Source of the DNA: Bacteriovorax sp.
GTDB lineage: Bacteria; Bdellovibrionota; Bacteriovoracia; Bacteriovoracales; Bacteriovoracaceae
Length of the DNA stretch: 64,000 bases
Direction of reading: 5' to 3'
NCBI GenBank assembly: GCA_014378525.1
Contig: JACMNL010000026.1
Location: 1-64,000 of the forward strand
Position 1 is the first letter of the stretch. Every line of letters begins with the position of its first letter. Position numbers and translations under genes: made by a program. The notes under the pieces are model-generated. The model was not told the DNA's origin and ran no database searches. It saw nothing but the letters and a program-made list of their open reading frames with translations. Below are positions 54,112-63,866 of the stretch, in pieces.

Positions 54112-55956
54112 TTAATTTAATAGATTGATGCTGAGCTGGCTTGTCAGGTCTGATTCAACTTTCACCAGAAGATCATTCAGCTTTTGCAGATCGGCCACAG
54201 CGTAATAACCGCTGTTGCTCGCGACTATGCCCGTGTGGATGAAATACTGCAGACTCGATTTTGAAAGCGGGACAGAATAACTTTCAGCGTACTTGATAAT
54301 TCGCTTTAATTTTCTTTCAGCTTCGAAAACTTCTTTGTACTTTTTCAGGAAGGTGTCCATCTTGAATCCTTCTTTATACTCTTTTGATAAAGCAGTTAAA
54401 GTCAGACCGCAAACATAATACGCTTCGAGAAGATAGTTACAGGCGCGCGAGAATAAACTCACTTTCGCCAGGATTAAATAAAGTTCTTTATGAGTCAGCT
54501 CCATACACTCTTCGAGAGTCGTGATGTCTCTTCCGATGGCATCGGATACGATCGCCAGAGTTTCATTGAGAAATTCTTTTACTGTAGGAAGATAAAATTC
54601 GTGCTGAAGTTGTTTTCTTTGAACAATGAAGAATTTTTTCAGGTCGTCGACGTTAGTGATGTGACCAGAAAATAAATTGACCCATCCCATGTTAACAATC
54701 CATGGAACAAGGAAATGATGAAGGACTGTGTTTTTGAAATACAGAATTTCTTTTCTCGAGTCTTCTTTGATCGAATAAAAAACGTGCTTCCCATTGGGAT
54801 TTCCAATCGCTTCTACTTTTTTATTTCCAATTAAAATATCGATAGATCTCTCAAGAGATTTTTCCAGATTTTCCAGTTTTAATGAATCCGTGATCGGCAC
54901 TTTAAATTTCTGGCAGTAAGTAATGATGTGACGGGCCTTCGTAAGAATTTCTTCCCACTTCAGAGCACCCGTTGGTTCGTCGAGTAAAATGATGGCAATC
55001 AGTGACGTTGGAGTCACACGCATATTTTTACCGACTTCGAAGAAACATTCAAAAGCGAGTTTTTGAGTCTGAGCTTTGATATTTTCTGTTTCAACCGGAG
55101 GCATCGTAATCGGAAGACCAATATTGATGTGAACGTTTCCGAACTGGTAAGATAAAAGTTTAAAGAGACCAAGAAGCTGGCCGGCACTTTCTTTTTTCTT
55201 TTTAGCGCCGTCTAGTTCGCGTGCCAGTGATTTTTGCTCAGGAACATATTCGTGAACTATTGAGACCGGGATAAATTTTAGCGGCAAACGCTTATTTTCC
55301 GGAATCGCATTGTGAGCTTCAATAATCATCTGATACAAACCGTAACGGGGCGGAAGAAGTTTTCCGGTTCTCGAGCGGCCACCTTCGAAGAAAAACTCAA
55401 TCGGGTTTCCTTTTGTCAGCATGTAATACAGATATGATTCAAGAGTTAATTTATAAAGAATGTCATTGGCAAAAGTTCTTCTGATGAAAAAACATCCCGA
55501 ACGTCTAAAAAGAGGTCCGATAGGAAAAATATTTAAATTGTTTCCGCCGGCAACGAATAACGGCGACTGGTATTTTTTGAAATACACATAGTTCATTACC
55601 AGGTAGTCAGCGTGTGACTGGTGATTGGGAACCAGGACGATGTTATTATGTTTCGACAGGTCCTTTAAATTCTGGCCGTTGTCGTTGAAATTAATTCCGT
55701 CGTATAATTGTGAAAGAGAAGCATCCAGAAATTTTTCGAAACCTTTTAGAAATGGCAGAGATAATTCTGCACGGATTTCTTTTAAGTTTTTCAGTGCTTT
55801 TTCTTTCTCATCATCTTTTCTGCCAATGCGCTCTTTTAGTTTTGGATAACTAAGAACGATCTCTTCCATTTCCTTGAAGTTATCAAAGAAGCTTGGAATG
55901 CCACCGAAAAAGCCACCTAGCTTTGCGAGATTCCCAAGCTTTTTGAGATCAGACAT
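54112..55956 (-). CDS. plsB: Glycerol-3-phosphate acyltransferase (PlsB family)
   Basis: VPNHQSHADYLVMNYVYF, FFIRRTFANDILYK, FFEGGRSRTGKLLPPRYG, FIPVSIVHEYVPE. Confidence 0.93.
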   Translation of the reverse strand: MSDLKKLGNLAKLGGFFGGIPSFFDNFKEMEEIVLSYPKLKERIGRKDDEKEKALKNLKEIRAELSLPFLKGFEKFLDASLSQLYDGINFNDNGQNLKDLSKHNNIVLVPNHQSHADYLVMNYVYFKKYQSPLFVAGGNNLNIFPIGPLFRRSGCFFIRRTFANDILYKLTLESYLYYMLTKGNPIEFFFEGGRSRTGKLLPPRYGLYQMIIEAHNAIPENKRLPLKFIPVSIVHEYVPEQKSLARELDGAKKKKESAGQLLGLFKLLSYQFGNVHINIGLPITMPPVETENIKAQTQKLAFECFFEVGKNMRVTPTSLIAIILLDEPTGALKWEEILTKARHIITYCQKFKVPITDSLKLENLEKSLERSIDILIGNKKVEAIGNPNGKHVFYSIKEDSRKEILYFKNTVLHHFLVPWIVNMGWVNLFSGHITNVDDLKKFFIVQRKQLQHEFYLPTVKEFLNETLAIVSDAIGRDITTLEECMELTHKELYLILAKVSLFSRACNYLLEAYYVCGLTLTALSKEYKEGFKMDTFLKKYKEVFEAERKLKRIIKYAESYSVPLSKSSLQYFIHTGIVASNSGYYAVADLQKLNDLLVKVESDLTSQLSINLLN

Positions 55957-57038
55957 TAGCGAACCCCGTGAGGTTTAGACTCGCTCATTCCACTTGCCGT
56001 CATCTGCATGAATAGTGTCGTGTCCTGCATCGCTTTGATGTTATCCACACCAATGTAAGTCATACCTGAACGAAGACCACCCATGAGTTCGTTGATCACG
56101 AATGAAACTGGTCCTTTCGAATGAATCATAGTCGACTCACCTTCTGCGGCCATACCTTGAGGCATGTCTCCGCGCCATGAAACTTGCGCAGCTTTTGAGG
56201 CCATTCCTCTATACTGTTTCATTCCACCTTTTAACTCTCCTGGAGTTTCTAATGTTCCTGAAACTAACGATCCGACCATTACTGAGCTGGCACCGGCAGA
56301 TAATGCTTTTACAATGTCACCAGAATTTTTTAATCCACCGTCGGCGATAACCGGGATGTTGTGTTTGCTTGCAACACTTACGGCAAGTGCGATTGCAGTT
56401 AACTGAGGAACTCCGTGTCCTGTGATAATTCTAGTTGTACACATTGAGCCGGGACCGATCCCCACTTTTACAGCGTCAGCTCCGCGCTCAATCATGCGTT
56501 TTACACCATCGGCAGTTGCTACGTTACCTGCGATAACATCTACGTTAGGATATTTCTTTTTTAAGTAGTCTAATGTTTCAAGCATCATGATTGAATCGCC
56601 GTGAGCGATATCAAGTGTGATGATTTGTACGCCGGCATTCACCAGCATATCAGCGCGCTTCATACCTTCTTCTTTAACACCGATACTTGCTGCGATTGGA
56701 GTCGTTAAATTATTTTCTTTAAGGTAGGCCTGGATTTTTTTTACCATCGCGACCTGCTCTTCTTCATTCATAAAACGGTGAAGAGATCCGATACCACCAA
56801 GCTTTGCCATAGCACATGCCATCTCTACTTCTGTGATGGTGTCCATGTTGGCCGTGATAACCGGAAGATCGATTTCGTAATTTTTTGTTATTTTAGTTTT
56901 AAGCACAGGGTGCTTTCTTGATGAGACTTCTGAGTATCTTGGAACCAGTAAAACATCGTCGAACGTTAAACCAATACCTCTATTTAAAATTTCCTTAGGG
57001 CCAAACATTAGTTCCATGACTTCTCTCCGCGAGTGCAA
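55956..57038 (-). CDS. IMP dehydrogenase / GMP reductase family protein without CBS domains
   Basis: [70 protein letters not shown]; 360 aa with no CBS pair. Confidence 0.9.
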   Translation of the reverse strand: MHSRREVMELMFGPKEILNRGIGLTFDDVLLVPRYSEVSSRKHPVLKTKITKNYEIDLPVITANMDTITEVEMACAMAKLGGIGSLHRFMNEEEQVAMVKKIQAYLKENNLTTPIAASIGVKEEGMKRADMLVNAGVQIITLDIAHGDSIMMLETLDYLKKKYPNVDVIAGNVATADGVKRMIERGADAVKVGIGPGSMCTTRIITGHGVPQLTAIALAVSVASKHNIPVIADGGLKNSGDIVKALSAGASSVMVGSLVSGTLETPGELKGGMKQYRGMASKAAQVSWRGDMPQGMAAEGESTMIHSKGPVSFVINELMGGLRSGMTYIGVDNIKAMQDTTLFMQMTASGMSESKPHGVR

Positions 57039-57096
57039 ATGCTAAAATTAAACGTACATTTAAGAATAGAACAACGGGATGCGAGCTGGCAAAATT

Positions 57097-57381
57097 TTAA
57101 TTTGTAGCGATGCGGGCAAAAAATATCGGAAGTAAGATGTAGAGAATGGTGTCGCGCAGTAAATAAAAAATGAAGAAATAGACGAAGGCCTTTGGTCCTT
57201 TATACCAGAGTTTTTCCAGTCCCAGGTATTGGGCCTTTTTGCTCATGGCGATCATAAAGCGGCTTTTGCCGTAATGCTTAACGAAAAAGCTGATTCCACC
57301 GTCGACTTTCTTGTCAAAGGCCAGAAAGGCGACCTTAAAGGGCGAAAATATGGATTGGATGATATTCATCATGAAAAGCAC
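57097..57381 (-). CDS. Small hypothetical membrane-associated protein
   Basis: 94-aa ORF with hydrophobic C-terminal segment AFVYFFIFYLLRDTILYILLPIFF. Confidence 0.5.
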   Translation of the reverse strand: MLFMMNIIQSIFSPFKVAFLAFDKKVDGGISFFVKHYGKSRFMIAMSKKAQYLGLEKLWYKGPKAFVYFFIFYLLRDTILYILLPIFFARIATN

Positions 57382-57484
57382 TTTAGCACATTCAATACGA
57401 TAAGAAAAAAATTTAAAATCTATGGTTTTATGACAATTTTATGACAATTTGGATGCTTTTGACCGTTATAACTAGTTAAGACTT

Positions 57485-58429
57485 ATGATTAAAAACTTAA
57501 CCGTCATCAATTTAAAAGCAAACTCACACGCTAATCCATCGGATGGCGAAGTGTTCGTATTGAAGACATGTCAGCGTACACTAATTATGGGTATCGGTGA
57601 AGCTCCCTTTTTACATTTAAGAGACGACGCTCTTCGTGAAGAAGTCATCACAGATATTTTCGAAGGACGTGACGCTTACGTTTTTCTTCTGGAAACTATT
57701 TGCGGGCTACGTTCTGAGGTGGTTGCTGAGTATGAAGTCGTAGGACAATTTAAAGATGCTTACCAGGAATTTACAAAAGCTCCTGTGAAAAACACTCACG
57801 TTATGAATATACTGGAAAAAATATTCCAGGATAATAAAAAAGTCCGCACTGAGCACTTAACAGAAATCGGCCAGCTGACCTATGCAGGAATTGCCAGAAA
57901 ACTTATCCATACAGCAATGAACGAAGGTGATGTTCTGGTTTTAGGATCAGGAACTCTTGCTGAAGATCTGATTAAATTATTAAAGAAAAAACACAACGTT
58001 TTTATCTCTGCGAGAAATGACTCGCGAGTTCAAGAACTGAGTTCCACTTACGACCTGGAATCTATTTCATGGGGGGCCAAAGGAACTTATACAAAATTTC
58101 CATTTATCGTTAACACTATTGGTGCGGACGATGTTCTTTTTGACGAAATATTTTTCTCTCAATTTTTTACTAGTCCTCTATCTCAACAAATGAAGCTCTT
58201 TATTGATCTAGGCTCTCCCTCTGTGATAGAAACTAATCTCACAGAAAAGGACGGCGTACTGAGACTGGAAGATATTTTCAGACAAAGTGCAAAGCTCAAT
58301 ATTGAAAAGATGGAAAAGGTTCACAAAGCGAAAGCTGCTATCCTTGAGCACGCCGCTAAACGTGAAAGACCAATTCTTACGAGCACACCATTTGATTGGG
58401 AGGAGTTACAGTTTGCCTACTCACTATAA
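57485..58429 (+). CDS. hemA: Divergent, short glutamyl-tRNA reductase-like protein (HemA)
   Basis: VLKTCQRTLIM (catalytic Cys region), GLRSEVVAEYEVVGQFKDAYQ, FQDNKKVRTEHLTEIG, VLVLGSGTLAEDLI; first gene of the heme cluster. Confidence 0.75.
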   Translation: MIKNLTVINLKANSHANPSDGEVFVLKTCQRTLIMGIGEAPFLHLRDDALREEVITDIFEGRDAYVFLLETICGLRSEVVAEYEVVGQFKDAYQEFTKAPVKNTHVMNILEKIFQDNKKVRTEHLTEIGQLTYAGIARKLIHTAMNEGDVLVLGSGTLAEDLIKLLKKKHNVFISARNDSRVQELSSTYDLESISWGAKGTYTKFPFIVNTIGADDVLFDEIFFSQFFTSPLSQQMKLFIDLGSPSVIETNLTEKDGVLRLEDIFRQSAKLNIEKMEKVHKAKAAILEHAAKRERPILTSTPFDWEELQFAYSL

Positions 58430-59942
58430 AATCGGAACCCGCGGAAGCTTACTTGCTCTTACTCAATGCGGACAAGTTAAAAACCAATTAGAAATTCTTA
58501 CAGGTGATACTTTCGAACTTGTTGTCATCAAGACGCAAGGTGATATTCAGACTTCCCAGCCACTATGGCAGATGGAAGGAAATAATTTTTTTACAAAAGA
58601 GCTCGATGAAGCGTTACTGAAAGGTGATGTAGATCTGGTAGTTCACTCTTATAAAGATCTGGGGTCTGTTCGTCCGGAAGGAATTACTTTAGCGGGCGTT
58701 ACGAAAAGAACTTACGCTCACGATATTTTACTTATTAAAGACGAAACGATTCCAAAAATTAAAGAACGTGTTGAATTTATCGTAGGAACTTCTTCTCCTA
58801 GAAGAATTGTAAACCTGGAAAAAAACCTGGCCGAGTTTTTACCTAAAGGAAAAAATGCAGTCATAAAAACAAAAATGCTTCGTGGAAACGTGAATACGCG
58901 TATCCAGAAACTTCGCGACGGTGAATACGATGCGATCGTTTTAGCGCTGCCGGGGATTGAAAGACTTGCCCAGGCCGGGACATCACTGGAAGAATTAAAA
59001 AGATTACTGGATGGAATTAATTTTATGATTCTTCCACAATCTGTGTTTCCTTCGTCGGCCTCACAAGGGGCACTGGCGATTGAGACGAAACAAAACCGTG
59101 CAGATGGTGGCGAGCTGGAAAGAAAATTAAATTTAATGACAGACGCTAAAACAAAAGAAGAAGTGGCCCGCGAGAGAAAAGCATTTAATGAATACGGTGG
59201 AGGTTGTCACCTTGCTGTGGGAATTAACGTTCGTAAACTTGAGTCTTCAAAAGGTGAATTCTTTTTACATAATCATCAAGGGGTTCTTGATGAGAAAGCT
59301 GTATCCTACGTTGAACTTGAAGGACGCAGTCTTCCCGCTTTTTTTGTGGCACCGAAAGTGTTCAACGGAAATCCGCTTAACGATCAGTTGATTTGCAAAA
59401 AGAATTTAGCAGTGACTCTGGATCAGGGGCTGCATTTATATATTACAAGCAAGTACTGCATTGATGCCGTGACAGGAAGTAATCCTGCCACCCTTTGGGC
59501 CGCAGGTACAAAAACCATGAAAGATTTAGCGGCACTTGGTTACTGGGTCAATGCCACTGCTGATGCTATCGGTGATGATGAAATTAAAAATCTTCGATCT
59601 TCATGTGCTGTTGCTTTAATGATTGATACGAAGGCCCCTATGATTGTTTTATCTAACGATGAAGCAAAAAGTACGTTAACTGATGCTGAAGTAATAGCCT
59701 GTTATAAACGTGAGATCAGTCCGGTAGTTTCTGAAGAGTTTAAAAACGATATTAGAACGACGGAAGTTTTTTACTGGTCAAGCTTTTTTCAATACAACGC
59801 ATACCTATATCATTTTCCCGAAATTAAAAATAAAATCCACGCTTGTGGCGTTGGTAAAACTTACGACTTATTTAAATCTAACAAAATCGAAGTTTATCCG
59901 ATGGCGGATGCTTCTGAATTTAAATCGTGGACTCAGTCCTAG
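58413..59942 (+). CDS. hemC: Porphobilinogen deaminase fused to a uroporphyrinogen-III synthase-like domain (HemC-HemD)
   Basis: IGTRGSLLALTQ, VVHSYKDL, GTSSPRR, MLRGNVNTRI, GGGCHLAVGI (dipyrromethane Cys); C-terminal ~170 aa with HemD-like WAAGTKTMKDLAALGYWVNATADAIGDDEI. TTG start at 58413 with AGGAG. Confidence 0.88.
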   Translation: MPTHYKIGTRGSLLALTQCGQVKNQLEILTGDTFELVVIKTQGDIQTSQPLWQMEGNNFFTKELDEALLKGDVDLVVHSYKDLGSVRPEGITLAGVTKRTYAHDILLIKDETIPKIKERVEFIVGTSSPRRIVNLEKNLAEFLPKGKNAVIKTKMLRGNVNTRIQKLRDGEYDAIVLALPGIERLAQAGTSLEELKRLLDGINFMILPQSVFPSSASQGALAIETKQNRADGGELERKLNLMTDAKTKEEVARERKAFNEYGGGCHLAVGINVRKLESSKGEFFLHNHQGVLDEKAVSYVELEGRSLPAFFVAPKVFNGNPLNDQLICKKNLAVTLDQGLHLYITSKYCIDAVTGSNPATLWAAGTKTMKDLAALGYWVNATADAIGDDEIKNLRSSCAVALMIDTKAPMIVLSNDEAKSTLTDAEVIACYKREISPVVSEEFKNDIRTTEVFYWSSFFQYNAYLYHFPEIKNKIHACGVGKTYDLFKSNKIEVYPMADASEFKSWTQS

Positions 59943-59950
59943 GAAAAATT

Positions 59951-61228
59951 ATGAGCAATATTCAAACTGATTTATTTACTAAAGCTAAAACTCTTGTGCC
60001 AGGTGGAGTTCATTCACCGGTGAGAAGTTTTAAAGGCCTTCATACGACTCCAAGATTTTTTAAAAGTGCCGAAGGCGCCTACATAACAGACGTAGAAGAT
60101 AAAAAGTATGTCGACTTCTGTATGAGCTTCGGGCCGATGATTTTAGGTCACAGAAATCCTAAAGTTGAAAAAGCACTTCAGGAAGGTTTAACTCGTGGAT
60201 GGAGTTACGGTGCCTGTGAGCCTTACTCACTTGAACTGGTTGAGTACTTACTTTCGCGCCTGCCGCATGTTGAGCAGCTTCGTTTTGTGAACTCAGGAAC
60301 AGAAGCAGTTATGACGGCACTTCGTCTAGCCCGTGGAGTGACTGGAAGAAATAAAATTATTAAGTTCAATGGCTGTTACCATGGTCACGTTGATTCAATG
60401 CTGATTAAAGCGGGCTCTGGTCTGGCCGGTGAAGCTGAAGCTTCGTCTGCGGGAGTTCCTGAAGGTGTTGCCCACGATACATTGATTCTTGAGCTTGGAG
60501 ATGTGGCAGGATTAAAACAATGTTTTATTGATCACAAGGACCAGATCGCTGCGATTATCATTGAACCGCTTCCGGCCAACAATGGATTGATGGTTCAGCC
60601 CGTAGAGTTCCTGAAATTTTTAAGAGAGATTTGTACTGATAATAAAGCGCTGCTCATTTTTGATGAAGTGATCTCTGGTTTCAGAGTTGCTTTTGGAGGA
60701 ATGGCAGAAGTGACAGGGATTAAACCTGACATCGTGACTCTTGGAAAAATTATCGGTGGTGGACTTCCAGTGGGAGCGATTGGTGCTTCGAGATTCATCA
60801 TGGAGCATTTAGCTCCGATCGGTAAAGTTTATCAGGCAGGAACACTGTCTGCGAATCCTCTGGCAATGGTTGGTGGTCTGGCGACTTTAAAAGAGATGAC
60901 TCCTGCTAATTACACAAAAATTGAAGAACAGACGAAAAAAATTACGAATCTTCTGGCCAGCTGGATGAAGACTTACAACAACGGTCAGTTTGCAATGTTC
61001 CAGGTGACGACTTACTCTTCTCTATTCTGGATTGTTCCGAAAGAAAATGTAACGAAGATTTCTGAAATCCCAGCGAACCTTACAGAAAACTTTAACAAAC
61101 TTTTTGAAGTGCTTCTTGATCGCGGGATTTATCTGGCACCAAATGCTTATGAAGTGGGATTTGTGAGTTTAGCTCATGATGACTCTGTCGTTGCAGATCT
61201 GGCGAAAAGACTGGACTATAAATTATAA
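59951..61228 (+). CDS. hemL: Glutamate-1-semialdehyde 2,1-aminomutase
   Basis: VPGGVHSPVRSFKGL, FVNSGTEAVMTALRLARG, LIFDEVISGFRVAFGG, TLGKIIGGGLPVGAIG. Confidence 0.97.
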   Translation: MSNIQTDLFTKAKTLVPGGVHSPVRSFKGLHTTPRFFKSAEGAYITDVEDKKYVDFCMSFGPMILGHRNPKVEKALQEGLTRGWSYGACEPYSLELVEYLLSRLPHVEQLRFVNSGTEAVMTALRLARGVTGRNKIIKFNGCYHGHVDSMLIKAGSGLAGEAEASSAGVPEGVAHDTLILELGDVAGLKQCFIDHKDQIAAIIIEPLPANNGLMVQPVEFLKFLREICTDNKALLIFDEVISGFRVAFGGMAEVTGIKPDIVTLGKIIGGGLPVGAIGASRFIMEHLAPIGKVYQAGTLSANPLAMVGGLATLKEMTPANYTKIEEQTKKITNLLASWMKTYNNGQFAMFQVTTYSSLFWIVPKENVTKISEIPANLTENFNKLFEVLLDRGIYLAPNAYEVGFVSLAHDDSVVADLAKRLDYKL

Positions 61229-62133
61229 TGAACATCAGAAACCCGTTTAACCATTCATCTAAATTGCTCTTCACACTTTCCTTATTGTGGGCCGCGGTTT
61301 TATTAATGATTGGTGCCTGGTGGGTTTACGTCATGGTGAACTTTGAAAGTTTTATCATGCACTCTGACCGCTCTAGAATTACAAAAATGATTTCATGGGA
61401 AGGTGGAAGCTTTCTTGTGCTGCTTATTCTTTTATCGTTTTCTCTTTTAATTCTTTTTATGAAGGATCAGAAAAAAACGAAATCGTTACAGGATTTTTTT
61501 GCAAGTCTCACTCACGAACTTAAAACTCCCCTTGCCTCAATTCGTCTGCAGGGTGAAGTGATCAACGAAATTTTAGAATCGAAAAACGATCCGGCGCTGG
61601 ATAAATTAATCGTGAGACTGATTGATGATACGGCCAAACTTGAAACGCAGATGGATAAGATTCTTCAGCTCTCGCGCATTGAGCGTGGTGGAGAATTAAA
61701 TCTGACGACGTTGCCTCTTGTTCCTTTTGTAAAAAGACTATCGAAGACATGGGTTCCTGAGCAGGAAGTTGAAATTTCTGCACCAGAGAATAATGTGAAT
61801 GTTGAAGTGGATGAGTTCGCGCTTGAGCTTATTATGAAAAATCTTCTGGAAAACACGCGCATTCACACTGAGAGTAAAAAAATCAGAATTGCTGTCATCG
61901 TTGAAAAATCTAATGTACGCCTGACTTATATTGATCAGGGTGAGTTTAAAGGTGACGTTGAAAAACTGGGAACACTTTTTTATAAACACAATTCACGACG
62001 TGGATCAGGCATCGGACTTTATTTAAGTCAGAAACTTCTGGAAAAAATGCACGGTAGTTTAAATATTTCGAAGTCCGGTTCAGGACTCCAGTTCGATCTT
62101 CTCTTTAAAAATAGTGAGGATATGAATGCTTAA
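61228..62133 (+). CDS. Membrane sensor histidine kinase
   Basis: Two TM segments; FFASLTHELKTPLASIRLQGE (H-box), N box NLLENTRIHTESK, RRGSGIGLYLSQKLLEKMHG. Confidence 0.92.
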   Translation: MNIRNPFNHSSKLLFTLSLLWAAVLLMIGAWWVYVMVNFESFIMHSDRSRITKMISWEGGSFLVLLILLSFSLLILFMKDQKKTKSLQDFFASLTHELKTPLASIRLQGEVINEILESKNDPALDKLIVRLIDDTAKLETQMDKILQLSRIERGGELNLTTLPLVPFVKRLSKTWVPEQEVEISAPENNVNVEVDEFALELIMKNLLENTRIHTESKKIRIAVIVEKSNVRLTYIDQGEFKGDVEKLGTLFYKHNSRRGSGIGLYLSQKLLEKMHGSLNISKSGSGLQFDLLFKNSEDMNA

Positions 62134-62812
62134 TATTTTAATTGTGGAAGATGAAGAAAATTTAGGAATAACACTTTCAGAGTATTTGAAAGGTCTCGGT
62201 TACGGATGTGCATGGGCGAAAGATGCCCGTACGGCCCGTGAGCTTTTTAAGAATGAAAAACCCGGAATTATCCTGATGGATATCGGTCTTCCGGACGGGA
62301 ATGGTCTCGATCTGGCCCGTGAATTCAGAAAACTTAGAAAAGATTTTGTTCTGTTGTTTTTATCTGCACTGAATGACCCTGAAACGAAAGTTGAAGGTCT
62401 GGAGATTGGTGCTGATGACTATATTACAAAACCGTTTGCACTAAAGGAGCTTACACTTCGCTTGAAGCGTATTCTTTCATCTCAAAGTGAGATCAGCAAA
62501 CTTCCGGAGGAAATTTCTCACGGGCCGCTGAAGATCTGGTTTAAAAGATATGAAGTTCAGGACGCTGAAGGTACTGTCATCGGTCTTTCGCAAAAAGAAT
62601 GCGCCATTTTAGAACTACTCTACACAAAGAAAAACGAAGCAGTTGACCGTGAAGAAATCATCGAGAAGATCTGGGGAGAAGATAAATATCCTTCGAACAG
62701 AACAGTTGATAACTATATCGTAAAGCTTCGCAAATGGTGTGAGAGTGACTCAAAGAAAAATATAGAAATTCAAAGTATAAGAAGTATTGGATATAAATTA
62801 ACGACTCTATAA
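62126..62812 (+). CDS. OmpR/PhoB-family response regulator
   Basis: ILIVEDEENLGITL, LMDIGLPDGNGLDLAREF, DDYITKPF, wHTH DREEIIEKIWGEDKYPSNRTVDNYIVKLRKW. Confidence 0.95.
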   Translation: MLNILIVEDEENLGITLSEYLKGLGYGCAWAKDARTARELFKNEKPGIILMDIGLPDGNGLDLAREFRKLRKDFVLLFLSALNDPETKVEGLEIGADDYITKPFALKELTLRLKRILSSQSEISKLPEEISHGPLKIWFKRYEVQDAEGTVIGLSQKECAILELLYTKKNEAVDREEIIEKIWGEDKYPSNRTVDNYIVKLRKWCESDSKKNIEIQSIRSIGYKLTTL

Positions 62813-62828
62813 AGTTTAGGATTAAGAA

Positions 62829-63866
62829 ATGGGATTATTTAATGATCGAACTAAGTCTGCTGATAACAAAACTCAAGTTCCTGTATGGTTCATGAGACAG
62901 GCAGGAAGATACCACTCGCACTATCAGAACATTAAAAAAGATTCTGATTTTATGAGCATGTGCAAAAATCCAAAAATGGCCTGCGAAATAACAATGGGCC
63001 CGATTCGCGATTTTAATTTCGATGCGGCGATTTTATTTTCTGACTTGCTCTTCCCTCTTGAGCAGATTGGACTTGGATTAACTTATAACCCGGGCCCGAT
63101 TTTAAAATTCAAACTGGAAGAAGCGGCTGATGTTAAAAAATTAAAGCTTATTCAGGACTCGAGAAGTTATTACAACTTTCAAAAAGAAGCGACTCAGCTT
63201 CTTCGTGCAGAACTGCCTCAGTCTAAATCACTTTTAGGATTCGTGGGAGCGCCGTGGACGCTTTATACTTATGCAGTTGAGGGTTCACACGCGGGAAATC
63301 TAACGAGCTCTAAAAAAGGGTTTTACGATGGAAGATGGCAAGGCTTTTGTGAACTGCTATTGCCTGAGTTATTAACTGAAATGTCAGTCCAGGCCGAAGG
63401 TGGCGCGGACGCAGTTTGTTTATTTGATACAGCTGTTGGTGAATTAACGTTTGTTGATTTTAAGGAATTTATTTTACCGGTACTCAGAAAAGTAACGAGT
63501 GAGTTTAAAAAACTTCATCCGACGAAAAAAATTGTTTATTACTCGAAATTAACTCATATGAATTATCTGCAGGAAATTCAGGACAAGAATATTGATGTTC
63601 TGGGTGTGGACTGGAGAATGTCGCTTCCTGATGCGCTTTCTACGCTGGGGAATGATTATATGATTCAGGGGAACTTTGATCCGAGTTATCTGCACTATGA
63701 CTGGCCTTTAGTTGAAAAGAAGCTGGAGCAGTTTTGGGCGCCGTTAAAGGATTTGAAGAATCTTGATAGATGGATTTGTGGATTGGGGCATGGGGTTTTA
63801 CAGCAGACACCTGAGGTGAATGTGAAGAAAACTGTTGAGTATATTCATAAGAATTTTACTTACTAA
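62829..63866 (+). CDS. hemE: Uroporphyrinogen decarboxylase
   Basis: VPVWFMRQAGRYHSHY, AILFSDLLFPLEQIG, GFVGAPWTLYTYAVEG, GLGHGVLQQTPEVNV. Confidence 0.97.
   Translation: MGLFNDRTKSADNKTQVPVWFMRQAGRYHSHYQNIKKDSDFMSMCKNPKMACEITMGPIRDFNFDAAILFSDLLFPLEQIGLGLTYNPGPILKFKLEEAADVKKLKLIQDSRSYYNFQKEATQLLRAELPQSKSLLGFVGAPWTLYTYAVEGSHAGNLTSSKKGFYDGRWQGFCELLLPELLTEMSVQAEGGADAVCLFDTAVGELTFVDFKEFILPVLRKVTSEFKKLHPTKKIVYYSKLTHMNYLQEIQDKNIDVLGVDWRMSLPDALSTLGNDYMIQGNFDPSYLHYDWPLVEKKLEQFWAPLKDLKNLDRWICGLGHGVLQQTPEVNVKKTVEYIHKNFTY

Noticed and set aside
58287-58412. Upstream extension of the hemCD ORF in the track
   Set aside because: Overlaps hemA in another frame; a better start (TTG 58413 with AGGAG 7 nt upstream) matches the conserved HemC N-terminus.
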